From Halomarinibacterium sedimenti (GTDB lineage Bacteria > Bacteroidota > Bacteroidia > Flavobacteriales > Flavobacteriaceae), in contig NZ_JAHWDP010000003.1 of assembly GCF_019312585.1 (NCBI RefSeq), forward strand, positions 124,001-188,000: a DNA stretch of 64,000 nt, read 5' to 3'. Of this stretch, positions 9,444-18,199 are shown piece after piece. How positions within the stretch are numbered: the first letter of the stretch is position 1; each line of letters begins with the position of its first letter. The position numbers were made by a program, and so were the translations under genes. The notes under the pieces are model-generated. The model saw nothing but the letters and a program-made list of their open reading frames with translations. It did not search any database and was not told the origin of the DNA.

Positions 9444-10097
9444 ATGATTTCAGCAAACAACATTCATAAACATTTTGATACACTCCACGTATTAAAAGGA
9501 GTAGATTTATCCATTGAAAAAGGAGAAATTGTTTCCATTGTAGGGGCTTCAGGCGCGGGAAAAACAACCTTATTACAAATTATAGGGACTTTGGATAGTT
9601 TTTCAGAAGGCTCTTTGGAAATTGACGGAATTTCCATTGAAAGTTTAAATAGAAAAGCCGTGGCAAAATTCCGAAATGAAAAGTTGGGATTTATCTTTCA
9701 GTTTCATCAATTATTACCAGAGTTTACCGCCTTGGAAAATGTTTGTATTCCGGCATTCATTAAAAATACATCAAAGACCGAAGCCGAAAAAAGAGCCAAA
9801 GAACTACTCCACTTTTTAAGCTTATCACATCGCGAAAATCACAAACCTAATGAACTCTCTGGGGGAGAACAACAACGGGTTGCGGTTGCGAGAGCGCTTA
9901 TGAATAACCCTGCCATTATTCTTGCAGATGAGCCCAGCGGAAATCTTGACACAGAAAGTGCAGAAAATCTGCACAAATTGTTCTTCAAATTACGGGACGA
10001 ATTTGGCCAAACCTTTGTTATTGTAACCCACAATGAAGATTTAGCCGAAATGGCCGATAGAAAATTAGTGATGCAGGACGGGAAAATTATTTTGTAA
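9444..10097 (+). CDS. lolD: Lipoprotein-releasing ABC transporter ATP-binding protein
   Basis: ATPase subunit of a LolCDE-type or MacB-type ABC system that extracts lipoproteins from the inner membrane. The 217 residues include Walker [10 protein letters not shown], the Q-loop [19 protein letters not shown] signature LSGGEQQR, Walker [13 protein letters not shown] and the H-loop [10 protein letters not shown]. Length and the EFTALEN segment fit LolD best. No permease gene is adjacent, so the partner must be encoded elsewhere. The stop is one base before the next gene's ATG, which implies an operon with the TIGR02757 gene. Confidence 0.85.
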   Translation: MISANNIHKHFDTLHVLKGVDLSIEKGEIVSIVGASGAGKTTLLQIIGTLDSFSEGSLEIDGISIESLNRKAVAKFRNEKLGFIFQFHQLLPEFTALENVCIPAFIKNTSKTEAEKRAKELLHFLSLSHRENHKPNELSGGEQQRVAVARALMNNPAIILADEPSGNLDTESAENLHKLFFKLRDEFGQTFVIVTHNEDLAEMADRKLVMQDGKIIL

Positions 10098-10098
10098 T

Positions 10099-10863
10099 AT
10101 GAAGCAAAGCGAGCTCAAAGAATTTCTAGACGAAAAAGCCGCCTTTTACAATCAGCCAAAATTTATTGAAAGCGATCCCATTCAAATTCCGCATCAATTT
10201 ACCCTAAAGGAGGATATTGAAATTGCAGGGTTTTTAACCGCCACCATTGCTTGGGGAAACCGAAAGAGTATTATAAACAATGCCCAAAGAATGGTACAAT
10301 TACTGGATAACGCTCCCTACGATTTTATAATAAATCATTCTGATGAAGATTTAACACCTCTCGCCTCTTTTGTGCATCGAACCTTTAATGGAGAGGATTT
10401 CATTTATTTTGTTAAGGCGCTTCAAAATATCTATGTAAATCATAAGGGCTTGGAAGCTATTTTTTTACAAAATGCAGAAAAGGAATCTCTTCAAAAATCA
10501 ATTTCTGAATTTAAAAAAATATTTTTCAGTATACCTCATTTTCCTAGAACGCAAAAGCATGTGAGTGATCCTTTAAAAAACTCTGCCGCAAAACGAATTA
10601 ATATGTTTTTACGGTGGATGGTTCGCAATGACCAAAGAGGAGTTGATTTTGGAATTTGGAATAGTTTAAATCCCAGTCAGCTTTCGTGTCCACTAGATGT
10701 TCATAGTGGGAATATAGCAAGAAAATTAGGCCTCTTAAAGCGAAAACAAAACGATGCCAAAGCGTTATTTGAACTCGACACCAACCTTAGGAAACTTGAT
10801 TCAAAAGATCCTGTTAAATATGATTTTGCGCTTTTTGGATTAGGCGTTTCCGAAAAGTTTTAA
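10099..10863 (+). CDS. TIGR02757 family protein
   Basis: A 254-residue soluble protein of the conserved TIGR02757 family, function unknown. Family features visible are IAGFLTATIAWGNRKSIINNAQRM, SDPLKNSAAKRINMFLRWMVRND and DFGIWNSLNPSQLSCPLDVHSGNIARKLGL. The arrangement, with a conserved basic patch followed by LDVHSGN, is reminiscent of the helix-hairpin-helix DNA glycosylase fold, but that is inference. It follows lolD with only one intervening base and is probably cotranscribed and translationally coupled. No membrane segment or signal peptide. Confidence 0.85.
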   Translation: MKQSELKEFLDEKAAFYNQPKFIESDPIQIPHQFTLKEDIEIAGFLTATIAWGNRKSIINNAQRMVQLLDNAPYDFIINHSDEDLTPLASFVHRTFNGEDFIYFVKALQNIYVNHKGLEAIFLQNAEKESLQKSISEFKKIFFSIPHFPRTQKHVSDPLKNSAAKRINMFLRWMVRNDQRGVDFGIWNSLNPSQLSCPLDVHSGNIARKLGLLKRKQNDAKALFELDTNLRKLDSKDPVKYDFALFGLGVSEKF

Positions 10864-10984
10864 TTATCACTCTTTTAACATAGATACATTACAATAAGTA
10901 ATAGTTTTAAAATTGTTTAAAAGAGATTTTTAAAGATGATACCTTTTAATAAAAAAAACCTATTATATATTCCTAAATAGTAAT

Positions 10985-11617
10985 ATGATTATCCCCAAAC
11001 TCCCCGCTAACGAATCCGAAAGACTAAACGAGGTGAAAAAATACAACCTCCTAGATACCTTACCCGAAGAATCATTGTTATACTTAAATTATATTGAAGA
11101 ATCTAGCCTTACATTAAAAAACTATATCGATGGAATGCTCCAATTTTACAAATCTACAGAGCTTCTTGACCAACAAAAAAATAGTATTTCGGTGGTTGGT
11201 CTTTTTGAAGAAATTAAAGAGATGCTTATTTTAAATAAAGCTGAATTTGTATATCCAAAAGACCCAACAATTTTACACATAAATAAACCAGCAATTAGTC
11301 AAATTCTTTTAAATTTAGTAGACAATGCATTTAAATTCAATGCTGTTGGTGCCATAAAAGTACAAGTTTCATTTTTTGAAACTACAGATTATTACATTTT
11401 TACAGTTGAGGATAATGGAATGGGAATCCCAAAAGAAAAACAAGATGACGTATTCGAAATTTTTAAAACGGGTGGCATTAAAGATCTAAATCGAAAAGAA
11501 GGTACTGGAATTGGATTGGCAACTGTAAAAAACTTAGTAAACAAATTAGGGGGAGAAATTACGTTAGAGTCTGAAATTGGTAAAGGCAGTATTTTTACGT
11601 TTACAATAAAAAAATAA
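10985..11617 (+). pseudogene. Histidine kinase with apparent internal deletion (no GAF domain, no phospho-acceptor His)
   Basis: A 210-residue open frame. Residues 1-29 (MIIPKLPANESERLNEVKKY...DTLPEE) are the usual N terminus of flavobacterial GAF-domain histidine kinases. From residue about 30 the sequence jumps into the second helix of the HisKA dimerisation domain (LLYLNYIEESSLTLKNYIDGM) and continues into an intact HATPase domain with N box (LLNLVDNAFKFN), G1 (VEDNGMGIP) and G2 (GTGIGLATV). The GAF domain and the H-box helix are missing although the frame is open, so an in-frame internal deletion near 11066-11077 is inferred. It cannot autophosphorylate on the normal His. It might still be expressed as an ATPase-domain protein, so the pseudogene label is my inference. 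Confidence 0.6.
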
Positions 11618-11669
11618 AAAGATTATTGTATTTTATCGTAAAAAAGTATCGCTTAGTCGATTATTTTTA

Positions 11670-11677
11670 TATATTTG
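11670..11677 (+). promoter_or_regulatory. -7 box for the 11705 lipoprotein gene
   Basis: TATATTTG matches TANNTTTG and ends 27 bases before the ATG. Confidence 0.55.
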
Positions 11678-11704
11678 GTTTCTTAACCCTTAAATAACCT
11701 ACTT

Positions 11705-12241
11705 ATGAAATCAAAAATTACTTTACTTTTTTTCCTTAGTGCCTTAATGATTAGTTGCTCTAAAGAAGCAAATGTTGACCAAGAGGCTATAAAAGATGGA
11801 AATGATATGGATACAAGGCGTGACGAGCCTGGAGGAGGTGAACCAATTGTATTATATGATGATTTACTTCTAGCTGGACAGCATATAGAATCAGGGACTA
11901 TTTCTGCAGTTCTTGTAGAGGGAGTTATTGAAGTCACATATAATACCAATAGTGATTGGGAAATAGAAGAAACTCATTTATTTGTGGGTGACTTAAGTGA
12001 TTTACCGACCAACGGTGGTGGAAACCCAAAAATTGGGCGGTTTCCATACAAAGGTAATCATGCTTCAGGAACAAGCACGGTAACTTACTCTACTATTGAA
12101 CTCCAACAAGGTGAATGTGTTTATGTGGCGGCCCATGCAGTGGTAACCAATGTGAACACTGGACAAACTGAAACAGCTTGGGGTAATGGTGTCCCAATTG
12201 GAGGTAATAGCTGGGCCATGATGTTTGAGGTCTGTTACTAG
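11705..12241 (+). CDS. Predicted lipoprotein, function unknown
   Basis: A 178-residue lipoprotein precursor with signal sequence MKSKITLLFFLSALMISC; the lipobox Cys is about residue 18. An acidic, Gly-rich linker (MDTRRDEPGGGEP) follows. The remainder is a beta-rich domain with IESGTISAVLVEGVIEVTYNT, EETHLFVGDLSDLPT, and a final segment WGNGVPIGGNSWAMMFEVCY. Domains of this look occur at the surface of Bacteroidota, but I cannot assign a role. It is a single-gene unit with its own -7 box and terminator. The acidic residues right after the lipidated Cys region may act in surface export (inference). Confidence 0.75.
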   Translation: MKSKITLLFFLSALMISCSKEANVDQEAIKDGNDMDTRRDEPGGGEPIVLYDDLLLAGQHIESGTISAVLVEGVIEVTYNTNSDWEIEETHLFVGDLSDLPTNGGGNPKIGRFPYKGNHASGTSTVTYSTIELQQGECVYVAAHAVVTNVNTGQTETAWGNGVPIGGNSWAMMFEVCY

Positions 12242-12260
12242 ATTTGATATAATATTATAA

Positions 12261-12292
12261 AAAAGTCTCCACCCAAGGAGGCTTTTTTTTTT
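12261..12292 (+). terminator. Intrinsic terminator after the lipoprotein gene
   Basis: AGTCTCC/GGAGGCT stem with one G-T pair, a short loop and a run of ten T. Confidence 0.8.
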
Positions 12293-12334
12293 GTTATATA
12301 ACTTTTTATCTATTCCTTATTTAAAATCTATGTT

Positions 12335-12342
12335 TATATTTG
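12335..12342 (+). promoter_or_regulatory. -7 box for the BatA-like operon
   Basis: TATATTTG matches TANNTTTG and ends 16 bases before the ATG at 12359, so the leader would be very short. Confidence 0.55.
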
Positions 12343-12358
12343 GCAAATAAAATTAGGA

Positions 12359-14284
12359 ATGCAGTTTAAACACCCAGAAATTCTATATGCCTTACTCCTA
12401 CTGCTTATCCCTATTTTTGTTCATCTTTTTCAATTACGTAGATTTCAAAAAATAGATTTTACCAATGTTGCTTTCCTTAAAAAAGCCACATTACAAACCC
12501 GCAAAAGTTCGCGCCTTAAAAAATGGCTCACACTTCTCACTCGCCTATTGGCATTGGCCTGTATTATTTTTGCTTTTGCACAGCCATTTTCTGCTTCAAA
12601 AAAAGCCTTAAATACCGAAAAGGAAACCGTTCTTTACATCGATAACTCCTTTAGTATGGAGGTCAAAGGAAGTAATGGACCTATGCTTAAAAAGGTTGTC
12701 CAAGATATTTATGAAAATGTAAATGGGGATATGAAACTTAGTTGGTTTACGAATGATGAGTCGAAAAAAAATGTTTCTCAAACCGATTTAAAAAATGAAG
12801 TCCTCTCTTTAAAGTATTCGCAAAATCAAATGGATTTGCAAGATGTTTTATTGAAAGCACAGCAATTATTTTCAAAAAGCACTACGGCAGATAAAAAATT
12901 AATCCTTGTTTCAGATTTTCAACAAAAAGGAAGTTTTCCAGCGGTGGATTCTACGTTTTCTATCAATGTCGTCCAAACGAAACCAGTTGTAACGGCTAAT
13001 TTAGCCATTGATACGGCCTATATTATTTCGAAAAACGCAAATAATATCCAGTTACAAGTAACGGTTTCAAAAACGGGAGAACTTCCAGAAACAGCTTCCA
13101 TATCGTTATTAAACGATGGGAAACTCATTGCCAAAACCGCCGTGGATTTTTCAGAAAGTACCAAAAACACAATTGTTTTTGACATTGAGAACACCCAGAA
13201 TTTTATTGGAGAAATTCAGATGGACGACACCCAACTTAGCTATGACAACTCACTGTTTTTCAGTATTAATTATAAAGAAAAAATAAAGGTATTATCTATT
13301 AACCAATCCAATTCAGATTTCTTGCGAAAACTATTCGATAATGAAGGATACGACTATGTTCAGCAGGAATTTAATCAGTTAAATTTTAGTGTTATTCCAT
13401 CGCAAAACTTTATCGTTCTAAATGAATTAAAATCCATCCCTGCATCTTTAACAACGACCCTAAGGGAATTTAGCAATCAAGGAGGAAGTATCTTTATTAT
13501 TCCTGCCAAGGATTTGGATATTGCTAGTTATAATCTTTTACTCAACACACTGCAAGTTGGAACCATAAATGGAGATGCTATTTCTGCAGAAAAGAAAATT
13601 GCAAAAATTAATTTCTCCCATCCTTTATATACTAATGTGTTTGAAAAAAGGGTTACTAACTTTCAGTTTCCCTCTGTACAATCATTTTTTCAAATGACAT
13701 CCAACGCTTCAAAAGTGTTGTCCTTTGAAGATGATAAGCCCTTTTTACTTCAAACTGGAAATACATTTGTTACAACTGCCGCTTTTAATCAACAAAACTC
13801 CAATTTTAAAACCTCTCCACTTATCGTGCCTACACTCATTAATATGGCTCAGCAAAGTTTGTCCCTCCCCAAATTATATTTTGATGCAGGGAAATTAAAC
13901 ACATTTGCCATTCCTGAAAAGCTTACCCAAGATGAAATTGTAACCTTAAAAGACAGTATTTCCTCTTTTATTCCGCTGCAGCAAACCAAAGCCAATAGTG
14001 TTGAAATTACTACTGAAAATGAGCCTGCCAAAGCTGGAAATTATGGAGTTTACCAAAATGAACAATTGTTGCAATACATAAGTTATAATTATCCAAGGAC
14101 CGAAAGCCGGCTAACCTATGCAAATGCTGAAGATTGGGAGGGGGTAGAAACCTTTTCTTCGGTTTCTGATTTGTTTAATTCTATAGCCGAAGAAAATAAT
14201 ACTACGAGTTTCTGGAAATGGTTTGTTATTTTTGCAGTGTTGTTCCTTTTAGTTGAAATGTTTATCCTAAAATTCTTTAAATGA
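12359..14284 (+). CDS. BatA domain / von Willebrand-like membrane protein
   Basis: A 641-residue inner-membrane protein. The N terminus has the double-transmembrane BatA signature (HPEILYALLLLLIPIFVHLFQLRRFQ, then KKWLTLLTRLLALACIIFAFAQPF). A vWA-like domain follows (VLYIDNSFSMEVKGSNG, a MIDAS-type DxSxS motif as DNSFS). A large periplasmic part leads to a C-terminal transmembrane helix (FWKWFVIFAVLFLLVEMFIL). Related proteins belong to the Bat aerotolerance family of Bacteroidota, but this one is not in a classical batABCDE locus. Its stop overlaps the start of the dihydroorotase-like gene (ATGA), so the two are coupled. Confidence 0.85.
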   Translation: MQFKHPEILYALLLLLIPIFVHLFQLRRFQKIDFTNVAFLKKATLQTRKSSRLKKWLTLLTRLLALACIIFAFAQPFSASKKALNTEKETVLYIDNSFSMEVKGSNGPMLKKVVQDIYENVNGDMKLSWFTNDESKKNVSQTDLKNEVLSLKYSQNQMDLQDVLLKAQQLFSKSTTADKKLILVSDFQQKGSFPAVDSTFSINVVQTKPVVTANLAIDTAYIISKNANNIQLQVTVSKTGELPETASISLLNDGKLIAKTAVDFSESTKNTIVFDIENTQNFIGEIQMDDTQLSYDNSLFFSINYKEKIKVLSINQSNSDFLRKLFDNEGYDYVQQEFNQLNFSVIPSQNFIVLNELKSIPASLTTTLREFSNQGGSIFIIPAKDLDIASYNLLLNTLQVGTINGDAISAEKKIAKINFSHPLYTNVFEKRVTNFQFPSVQSFFQMTSNASKVLSFEDDKPFLLQTGNTFVTTAAFNQQNSNFKTSPLIVPTLINMAQQSLSLPKLYFDAGKLNTFAIPEKLTQDEIVTLKDSISSFIPLQQTKANSVEITTENEPAKAGNYGVYQNEQLLQYISYNYPRTESRLTYANAEDWEGVETFSSVSDLFNSIAEENNTTSFWKWFVIFAVLFLLVEMFILKFFK

Positions 14285-15534
14285 AGATTTTACTGAAATC
14301 CGCTACCATTGTTGACCCCACCAGCAAACATCACTTAAAGAAAAGAGATGTCCTCATTGAAAAAGGAATCATTAAAAAAATAGCTACTGCTATCTCTGAA
14401 ACATCGGCAAATACCATTTCACTTAAAAATTTACATATTTCACAGGGTTGGTTCGATAGTAGTGTGTCTTTTGGAGAACCTGGATATGAAGAACGCGAAA
14501 CACTAGAAAACGGATTGCGAGTAGCTGCCAAAAGCGGATTTACAGCTGTAGCTGTAAATGCAAATACCAATCCCGTTACAGATTCGAAATCGGATATAAA
14601 ATTTCTAAAATCAAAAATTCACAATAGCCCTGTAGATTTATATCCTACGGGCGCACTCACAACAGGAAGCCAAGGAGTGGATTTAGCAGAGCTTTACGAT
14701 ATGCAAAATGAAGGCGCTGTGAGTTTCTATGACTATCAGAAGCCCATCACCAATGCCAACTTACTTAAAATTGCCTTGCAATATGTTCAAAATTTTAACG
14801 GATTGGTACAATCCTTTCCCTTAGAAGTTTCGGTAGCAAAAAACGGTATGGTCAACGAAGAGGTTAATGGAACAAAGCTTGGCCTTAAAGGAATTCCGGC
14901 CCTTTCAGAAGAATTACAAATAGCACGAGATTTATATTTACTCGAATACACTGGTGGAAGATTACACATCCCCACCATTTCTACAGCTGCCTCTGTACAA
15001 CTTATTAAAGAGGCCAAAAAGAAAGGATTGCAAGTAACGTGTAGTGTTTGTATAAATCATTTGTATTTAACAGACGACGTACTTGAAAGTTTCGACACAG
15101 ATTATAAAGTACTTCCACCACTTAGAACCGAAAAAGACAGAAGGGCATTGCTTAAAGGATTAAAAGATGGCATTATCGATGGAGTAACTAGCGACCACAA
15201 CCCTATTGATGTTGAGCATAAGCGTACCGAATTTGACCACGCACTCTTTGGAAGTATAGGCCTAGAAAGCTGTTTTGGGGCTTTGTTAAAAGTAACCGAC
15301 TTGGAAGCGGCCATAAACTCTCTTACCAGACTAAAAAGCACTTTTGGGGTAGTTTCGTCAAGTATAGCTGAAGGAGCACCAGCTAACTTGAGTCTTTTTA
15401 ACCCTGATGTTGAATGGATTTTTACAGAGGAGTCTATTCTTTCTACTTCAAAGAATACCGCGCTTAAAAATCAAACCATGAAAGGGAATGTGTATGGGAT
15501 TATTAACAACAATCAGTTGGTAATTAATGAATAA
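14281..15534 (+). CDS. Dihydroorotase-like amidohydrolase lacking the HxH metal ligands
   Basis: A 417-residue protein with the dihydroorotase/amidohydrolase layout: an N-terminal beta domain, then a TIM barrel with GYEERETLENGLRVAAKSGFTAV, ANTNPVTDS, a LHIPTIST segment and GVTSDHNPIDVEHK near residue 305. The metal-binding HxH after the first barrel strand is replaced: residues 59-63 read DSSVS where active enzymes read DxHVH. Known families include PyrC-like non-catalytic subunits that pair with aspartate transcarbamoylase, so a structural or pseudo-enzyme role is likely. It may be the usual flavobacterial paralogue beside a true PyrC elsewhere. It overlaps the BatA gene before it and the Tic20-like gene after it. 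Confidence 0.8.
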   Translation: MKILLKSATIVDPTSKHHLKKRDVLIEKGIIKKIATAISETSANTISLKNLHISQGWFDSSVSFGEPGYEERETLENGLRVAAKSGFTAVAVNANTNPVTDSKSDIKFLKSKIHNSPVDLYPTGALTTGSQGVDLAELYDMQNEGAVSFYDYQKPITNANLLKIALQYVQNFNGLVQSFPLEVSVAKNGMVNEEVNGTKLGLKGIPALSEELQIARDLYLLEYTGGRLHIPTISTAASVQLIKEAKKKGLQVTCSVCINHLYLTDDVLESFDTDYKVLPPLRTEKDRRALLKGLKDGIIDGVTSDHNPIDVEHKRTEFDHALFGSIGLESCFGALLKVTDLEAAINSLTRLKSTFGVVSSSIAEGAPANLSLFNPDVEWIFTEESILSTSKNTALKNQTMKGNVYGIINNNQLVINE

Positions 15535-15835
15535 TCCTTCAGCCAAAACAAAAGCCATTATTGCATACATCACTTTTATTGGATTACTCATCGCTATTTC
15601 GATGAATCAAGAAAAAAAAGAAGAATATACCCTTTGGCACATCAAAAATATGTTTGGGTTGCTAATCATTCTTTTTATTGCGGTAGCACTTCAAAATAGT
15701 TTTATTGGTTTCTACATTTACTGGACGTGTGCTATATTTTGGTTATTTTCTTTAATCATGGCTATCGTTGGAAGAAAAAAGGGAATTCCCTTTTTTAGTG
15801 AAAAATTTCAGCAATGGTTCACTTTTTTGGGTTAG
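15527..15835 (+). CDS. DUF4870/Tic20-like small membrane protein (copy 1)
   Basis: A 102-residue membrane protein with three to four hydrophobic helices (AIIAYITFIGLLIAI, MFGLLIILFIAVALQ, FYIYWTCAIFWLFSLIMAI) and the family-typical C terminus PFFSEKFQQWF. It resembles DUF4870 proteins, sometimes called Tic20-like or import component proteins; the cellular role is not known. It overlaps the dihydroorotase-like gene by 8 bases and is followed after 48 bases by a paralogue. The two copies share the EKFQQWF/EQFQQWF end and the same helix pattern. Confidence 0.8.
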   Translation: MNNPSAKTKAIIAYITFIGLLIAISMNQEKKEEYTLWHIKNMFGLLIILFIAVALQNSFIGFYIYWTCAIFWLFSLIMAIVGRKKGIPFFSEKFQQWFTFLG

Positions 15836-15883
15836 AAAGTTTATCTTTAACTAGTTAATCACTAACCTAAACCTTTTCATATT

Positions 15884-16213
15884 ATGTCAGAAACTGTTTC
15901 AGATAACGGAAAAACCGTTGCTATTGTTTCCTATTTAACACTAATAGGATGGATTGTTGCTTTTATAATGCACAATAATAACAAAACCGAACTAGGTGCT
16001 TACCACCTCCGTCAAATGTTAGGCCTTTTGCTTTTAGGAATTACACTCTCAATTATAGCTAGGGTGGTAGGTATTCCCGTGGTTGTTTGGGTATTACAAA
16101 TTGGAGTATTTGCACTATGGATAATGGGACTCATTGGTGCCTTTAATGGTGAAAAAAAACCAGTACCACTTCTTGGAGAGCAATTCCAGCAATGGTTTAA
16201 AGGAATAGGATAA
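15884..16213 (+). CDS. DUF4870/Tic20-like small membrane protein (copy 2)
   Basis: A 109-residue paralogue of the preceding gene. Its N-terminal VSDNGKTVAIVSYLTLIGW leads into helices HLRQMLGLLLLGITLSIIA, VVVWVLQIGVFALWIMGLIGA and the conserved tail PLLGEQFQQWFKGIG. The motif AYHLRQMLGL is the DUF4870 hallmark. The tandem arrangement suggests local duplication, although the pair has diverged well below half identity. It may be read from the BatA operon. Function unknown; a role in membrane protein handling is speculative. Confidence 0.82.
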   Translation: MSETVSDNGKTVAIVSYLTLIGWIVAFIMHNNNKTELGAYHLRQMLGLLLLGITLSIIARVVGIPVVVWVLQIGVFALWIMGLIGAFNGEKKPVPLLGEQFQQWFKGIG

Positions 16214-16234
16214 AAATATTTTCCTTGTAGAATA

Positions 16235-16264
16235 GATGCCGTATTTTTGCGGCATCTTTTTTTT
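16235..16264 (+). terminator. Terminator whose loop is a perfect -7 promoter box
   Basis: Stem GATGCCG/CGGCATC (16235-16241 with 16250-16256) and a T run. The eight-base loop is TATTTTTG (16242-16249), an exact TANNTTTG, so the same DNA may also start the esterase transcript. Confidence 0.7.
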
Positions 16265-16270
16265 ATACCC

Positions 16271-16924
16271 ATGAAACAAAATCTCTCTTTAGAACATAAT
16301 TATCGGCCAAGCTCTTTAACCGAAAATGCCCCAGTAATCATTATGCTTCATGGCTATGGGAGCGACGAAAACGATTTGTTTTCTTTTGCTTCCGAATTAC
16401 GGTCAGAATATGCTGTGATCGCATTAAAAGCACCACATAGGCTTCAGCCTTTTGGGAATGCTTGGTACCATATTTATTTTGACAATCCAAAAGACAAATG
16501 GAGCGATGACGCACAGGCTATTGAGTCCAGAGAGTTAGTTGTAACTGTAATTCATGAAATCATTGAGAAGTATCCAGTCGATAAAGACAATGTAACGCTC
16601 TTAGGTTTCAGTCAGGGAACGATTCTAAGTTTTGCTGTTGCACTAAGCTATCCCAAAAAGGTAAAAAATGTAATTGGTTTAAGTGGCTATGTCAACAAAG
16701 CCATTTTGAGAGAAAATTACACTGAAAATAATTTTAGCAATTTAAACATTTACAGTTCCCATGGAAGTGTCGATCAAGTTATCCCTGTAGAATGGGCACG
16801 AAAAACGAAGCCATTTCTACAAGACCTAAATATAGATTGCCATTATTCTGAATTTCCAGTAGGTCACGGAGTTGCCCCTCAAAATTTTTATGAATTTAAA
16901 GAATGGCTTAAAAACCATTCCTAA
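16271..16924 (+). CDS. Alpha/beta hydrolase, phospholipase/carboxylesterase family
   Basis: A 217-residue cytosolic serine hydrolase. Visible motifs are IMLHGYGSDENDLFSFASEL (oxyanion region), the nucleophile elbow LLGFSQGTILSF (Ser in GFSQG), SSHGSVDQVIPVEWA (acid region) and PVGHGVAPQNF (catalytic His). This matches the YpfH/acyl-protein-thioesterase-like carboxylesterase family; substrates are short-chain esters or phospholipids in relatives. I use the ATG at 16271; a start at 16247 would fall within the terminator stem. Its 3' end overlaps that of the convergent gene by three bases. Confidence 0.85.
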   Translation: MKQNLSLEHNYRPSSLTENAPVIIMLHGYGSDENDLFSFASELRSEYAVIALKAPHRLQPFGNAWYHIYFDNPKDKWSDDAQAIESRELVVTVIHEIIEKYPVDKDNVTLLGFSQGTILSFAVALSYPKKVKNVIGLSGYVNKAILRENYTENNFSNLNIYSSHGSVDQVIPVEWARKTKPFLQDLNIDCHYSEFPVGHGVAPQNFYEFKEWLKNHS

Positions 16925-17415
16925 TTTGGATACAATACTGAAGAAATTGGGGTTAGTTCCAATTCCATTTTATCATTATAAAAATATTCGATAATCATTT
17001 CTCCCCAGAATTTTCCGTCGCTAAAGTCGGCAAGAATCCAACGATGATTTAAAAACTTTACTTTATTCACGCGCATTTCCCCATACATGCCTTCTACTGG
17101 AATTAACGTATTTCCACCCTTTTCTAGATTTCTTTCATAAATCATTTCAGTCACTACTTTTTCTACTTCTGCTGCATCCAAGCCTAGATTTTCTAAATAG
17201 GTCATGGCGTTATCATTTCCTTGTAAAGTAAAATAGTTAAGATTTCCAATGTTATCTTGTAATACATTTATTGAATCATTTGCTGTTTTTACTTTTTCTG
17301 TAAGCGAATCAATTTTACTTTCTTGCGATTCAAAAATGGACTTTTCATTCATATATTGAAACAGGATAAATAAGACCGCAAAGAAAAATAGATACATAAA
17401 AATTTTAGACTTCAT
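16921..17415 (-). CDS. Conserved hypothetical, single N-terminal membrane anchor
   Basis: A 164-residue protein with one transmembrane segment (MKSKIFMYLFFFAVLFILFQYM), then a predicted coiled coil (residues about 25-60, SKIDSLTEKVKTANDSINVLQDNI), then a small alpha/beta domain with EGMYGEMRVNKVKFLNHRWILADFSDG. Members occur in many flavobacteria with no known role. It is two bases downstream of the MBL gene and surely cotranscribed with it. Its stop overlaps the stop of the convergent esterase gene. Confidence 0.65.
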   Translation of the reverse strand: MKSKIFMYLFFFAVLFILFQYMNEKSIFESQESKIDSLTEKVKTANDSINVLQDNIGNLNYFTLQGNDNAMTYLENLGLDAAEVEKVVTEMIYERNLEKGGNTLIPVEGMYGEMRVNKVKFLNHRWILADFSDGKFWGEMIIEYFYNDKMELELTPISSVLYPN

Positions 17416-17417
17416 AA

Positions 17418-18194
17418 CTATACAGTAATTTTTAAGGTGTCATACGCCAAATGAACATGTTTAGGAAGCTTGGCTTCTACTTCCTCATGGAAACCCATTA
17501 AATGACTTATATGTGTAAAATAGGTGGTTTCGGGTTGCAATTCTTTAATTAATTCTAAAGCTTCCTTTATATTTAAATGTGACTCGTGATGTTTTTCACG
17601 AAGCGCATTAATCACCAATACTTTTAGACCTTTTAACTTTTGCTTTTCAGTATCGTCAATGGTTTTCACATCAGTCATATACGCAAAATCATCTATTCTA
17701 AAACCTAAAACAGGTAAATTTGCGTGCATTGCTTCCACTGGAATCACTATTTTTCCACCTAACTCGAAGGAATGTTTCTTACTAATTTCAACTTCTTTAA
17801 TGGTTGGAGCTCCTGGATATTTATTTACCGTTTCAAAAACATAACTAAATCGCTGTTTTAATGCTTCAAACACTCTCTTTTCAGCATAAAAAGCTAGTTC
17901 GCCTTGTCTAAAATTAAAAGGTCGAATGTCGTCAATTCCAGCTACATGATCATTGTGCTCATGAGTTAACAAAACACCATTAATAAACGTAACGTTTTCT
18001 CGAAGCATTTGTTGTCGAAAATCGGGACCACAATCAATAACGTATTGGTAATCTCCCCAAGCAATCATTACCGAAACCCGCAATCTTTTATCTTTAAAAT
18101 CGTTACTTAGACAAACAGGATGCGAGCTTCCAATAACAGGAATTCCTTGGGAAGTACCAGTTCCTAAAAACGTAATAGTTAGGGGTAAATTCAT
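17418..18194 (-). CDS. MBL-fold metallo-hydrolase (PhnP-like)
   Basis: A 258-residue metallo-beta-lactamase-fold enzyme. The N terminus ITFLGTGTSQGIPVIG and the metal motif LLTHEHNDHVAGIDD are those of PhnP-like phosphodiesterases; later ligands are in YFTHISHLMGFHEE. The likely activity is hydrolysis of a cyclic nucleotide-like or phosphoribosyl cyclic phosphate, but in this Bacteroidota group the substrate is unproven. A -7 box occupies 18200-18207, so the GTG at 18200 is excluded and the ATG at 18194 is the start, with an almost leaderless transcript. It is divergent from the gene at 18276. Confidence 0.85.
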   Translation of the reverse strand: MNLPLTITFLGTGTSQGIPVIGSSHPVCLSNDFKDKRLRVSVMIAWGDYQYVIDCGPDFRQQMLRENVTFINGVLLTHEHNDHVAGIDDIRPFNFRQGELAFYAEKRVFEALKQRFSYVFETVNKYPGAPTIKEVEISKKHSFELGGKIVIPVEAMHANLPVLGFRIDDFAYMTDVKTIDDTEKQKLKGLKVLVINALREKHHESHLNIKEALELIKELQPETTYFTHISHLMGFHEEVEAKLPKHVHLAYDTLKITV

Positions 18195-18199
18195 TGGCA

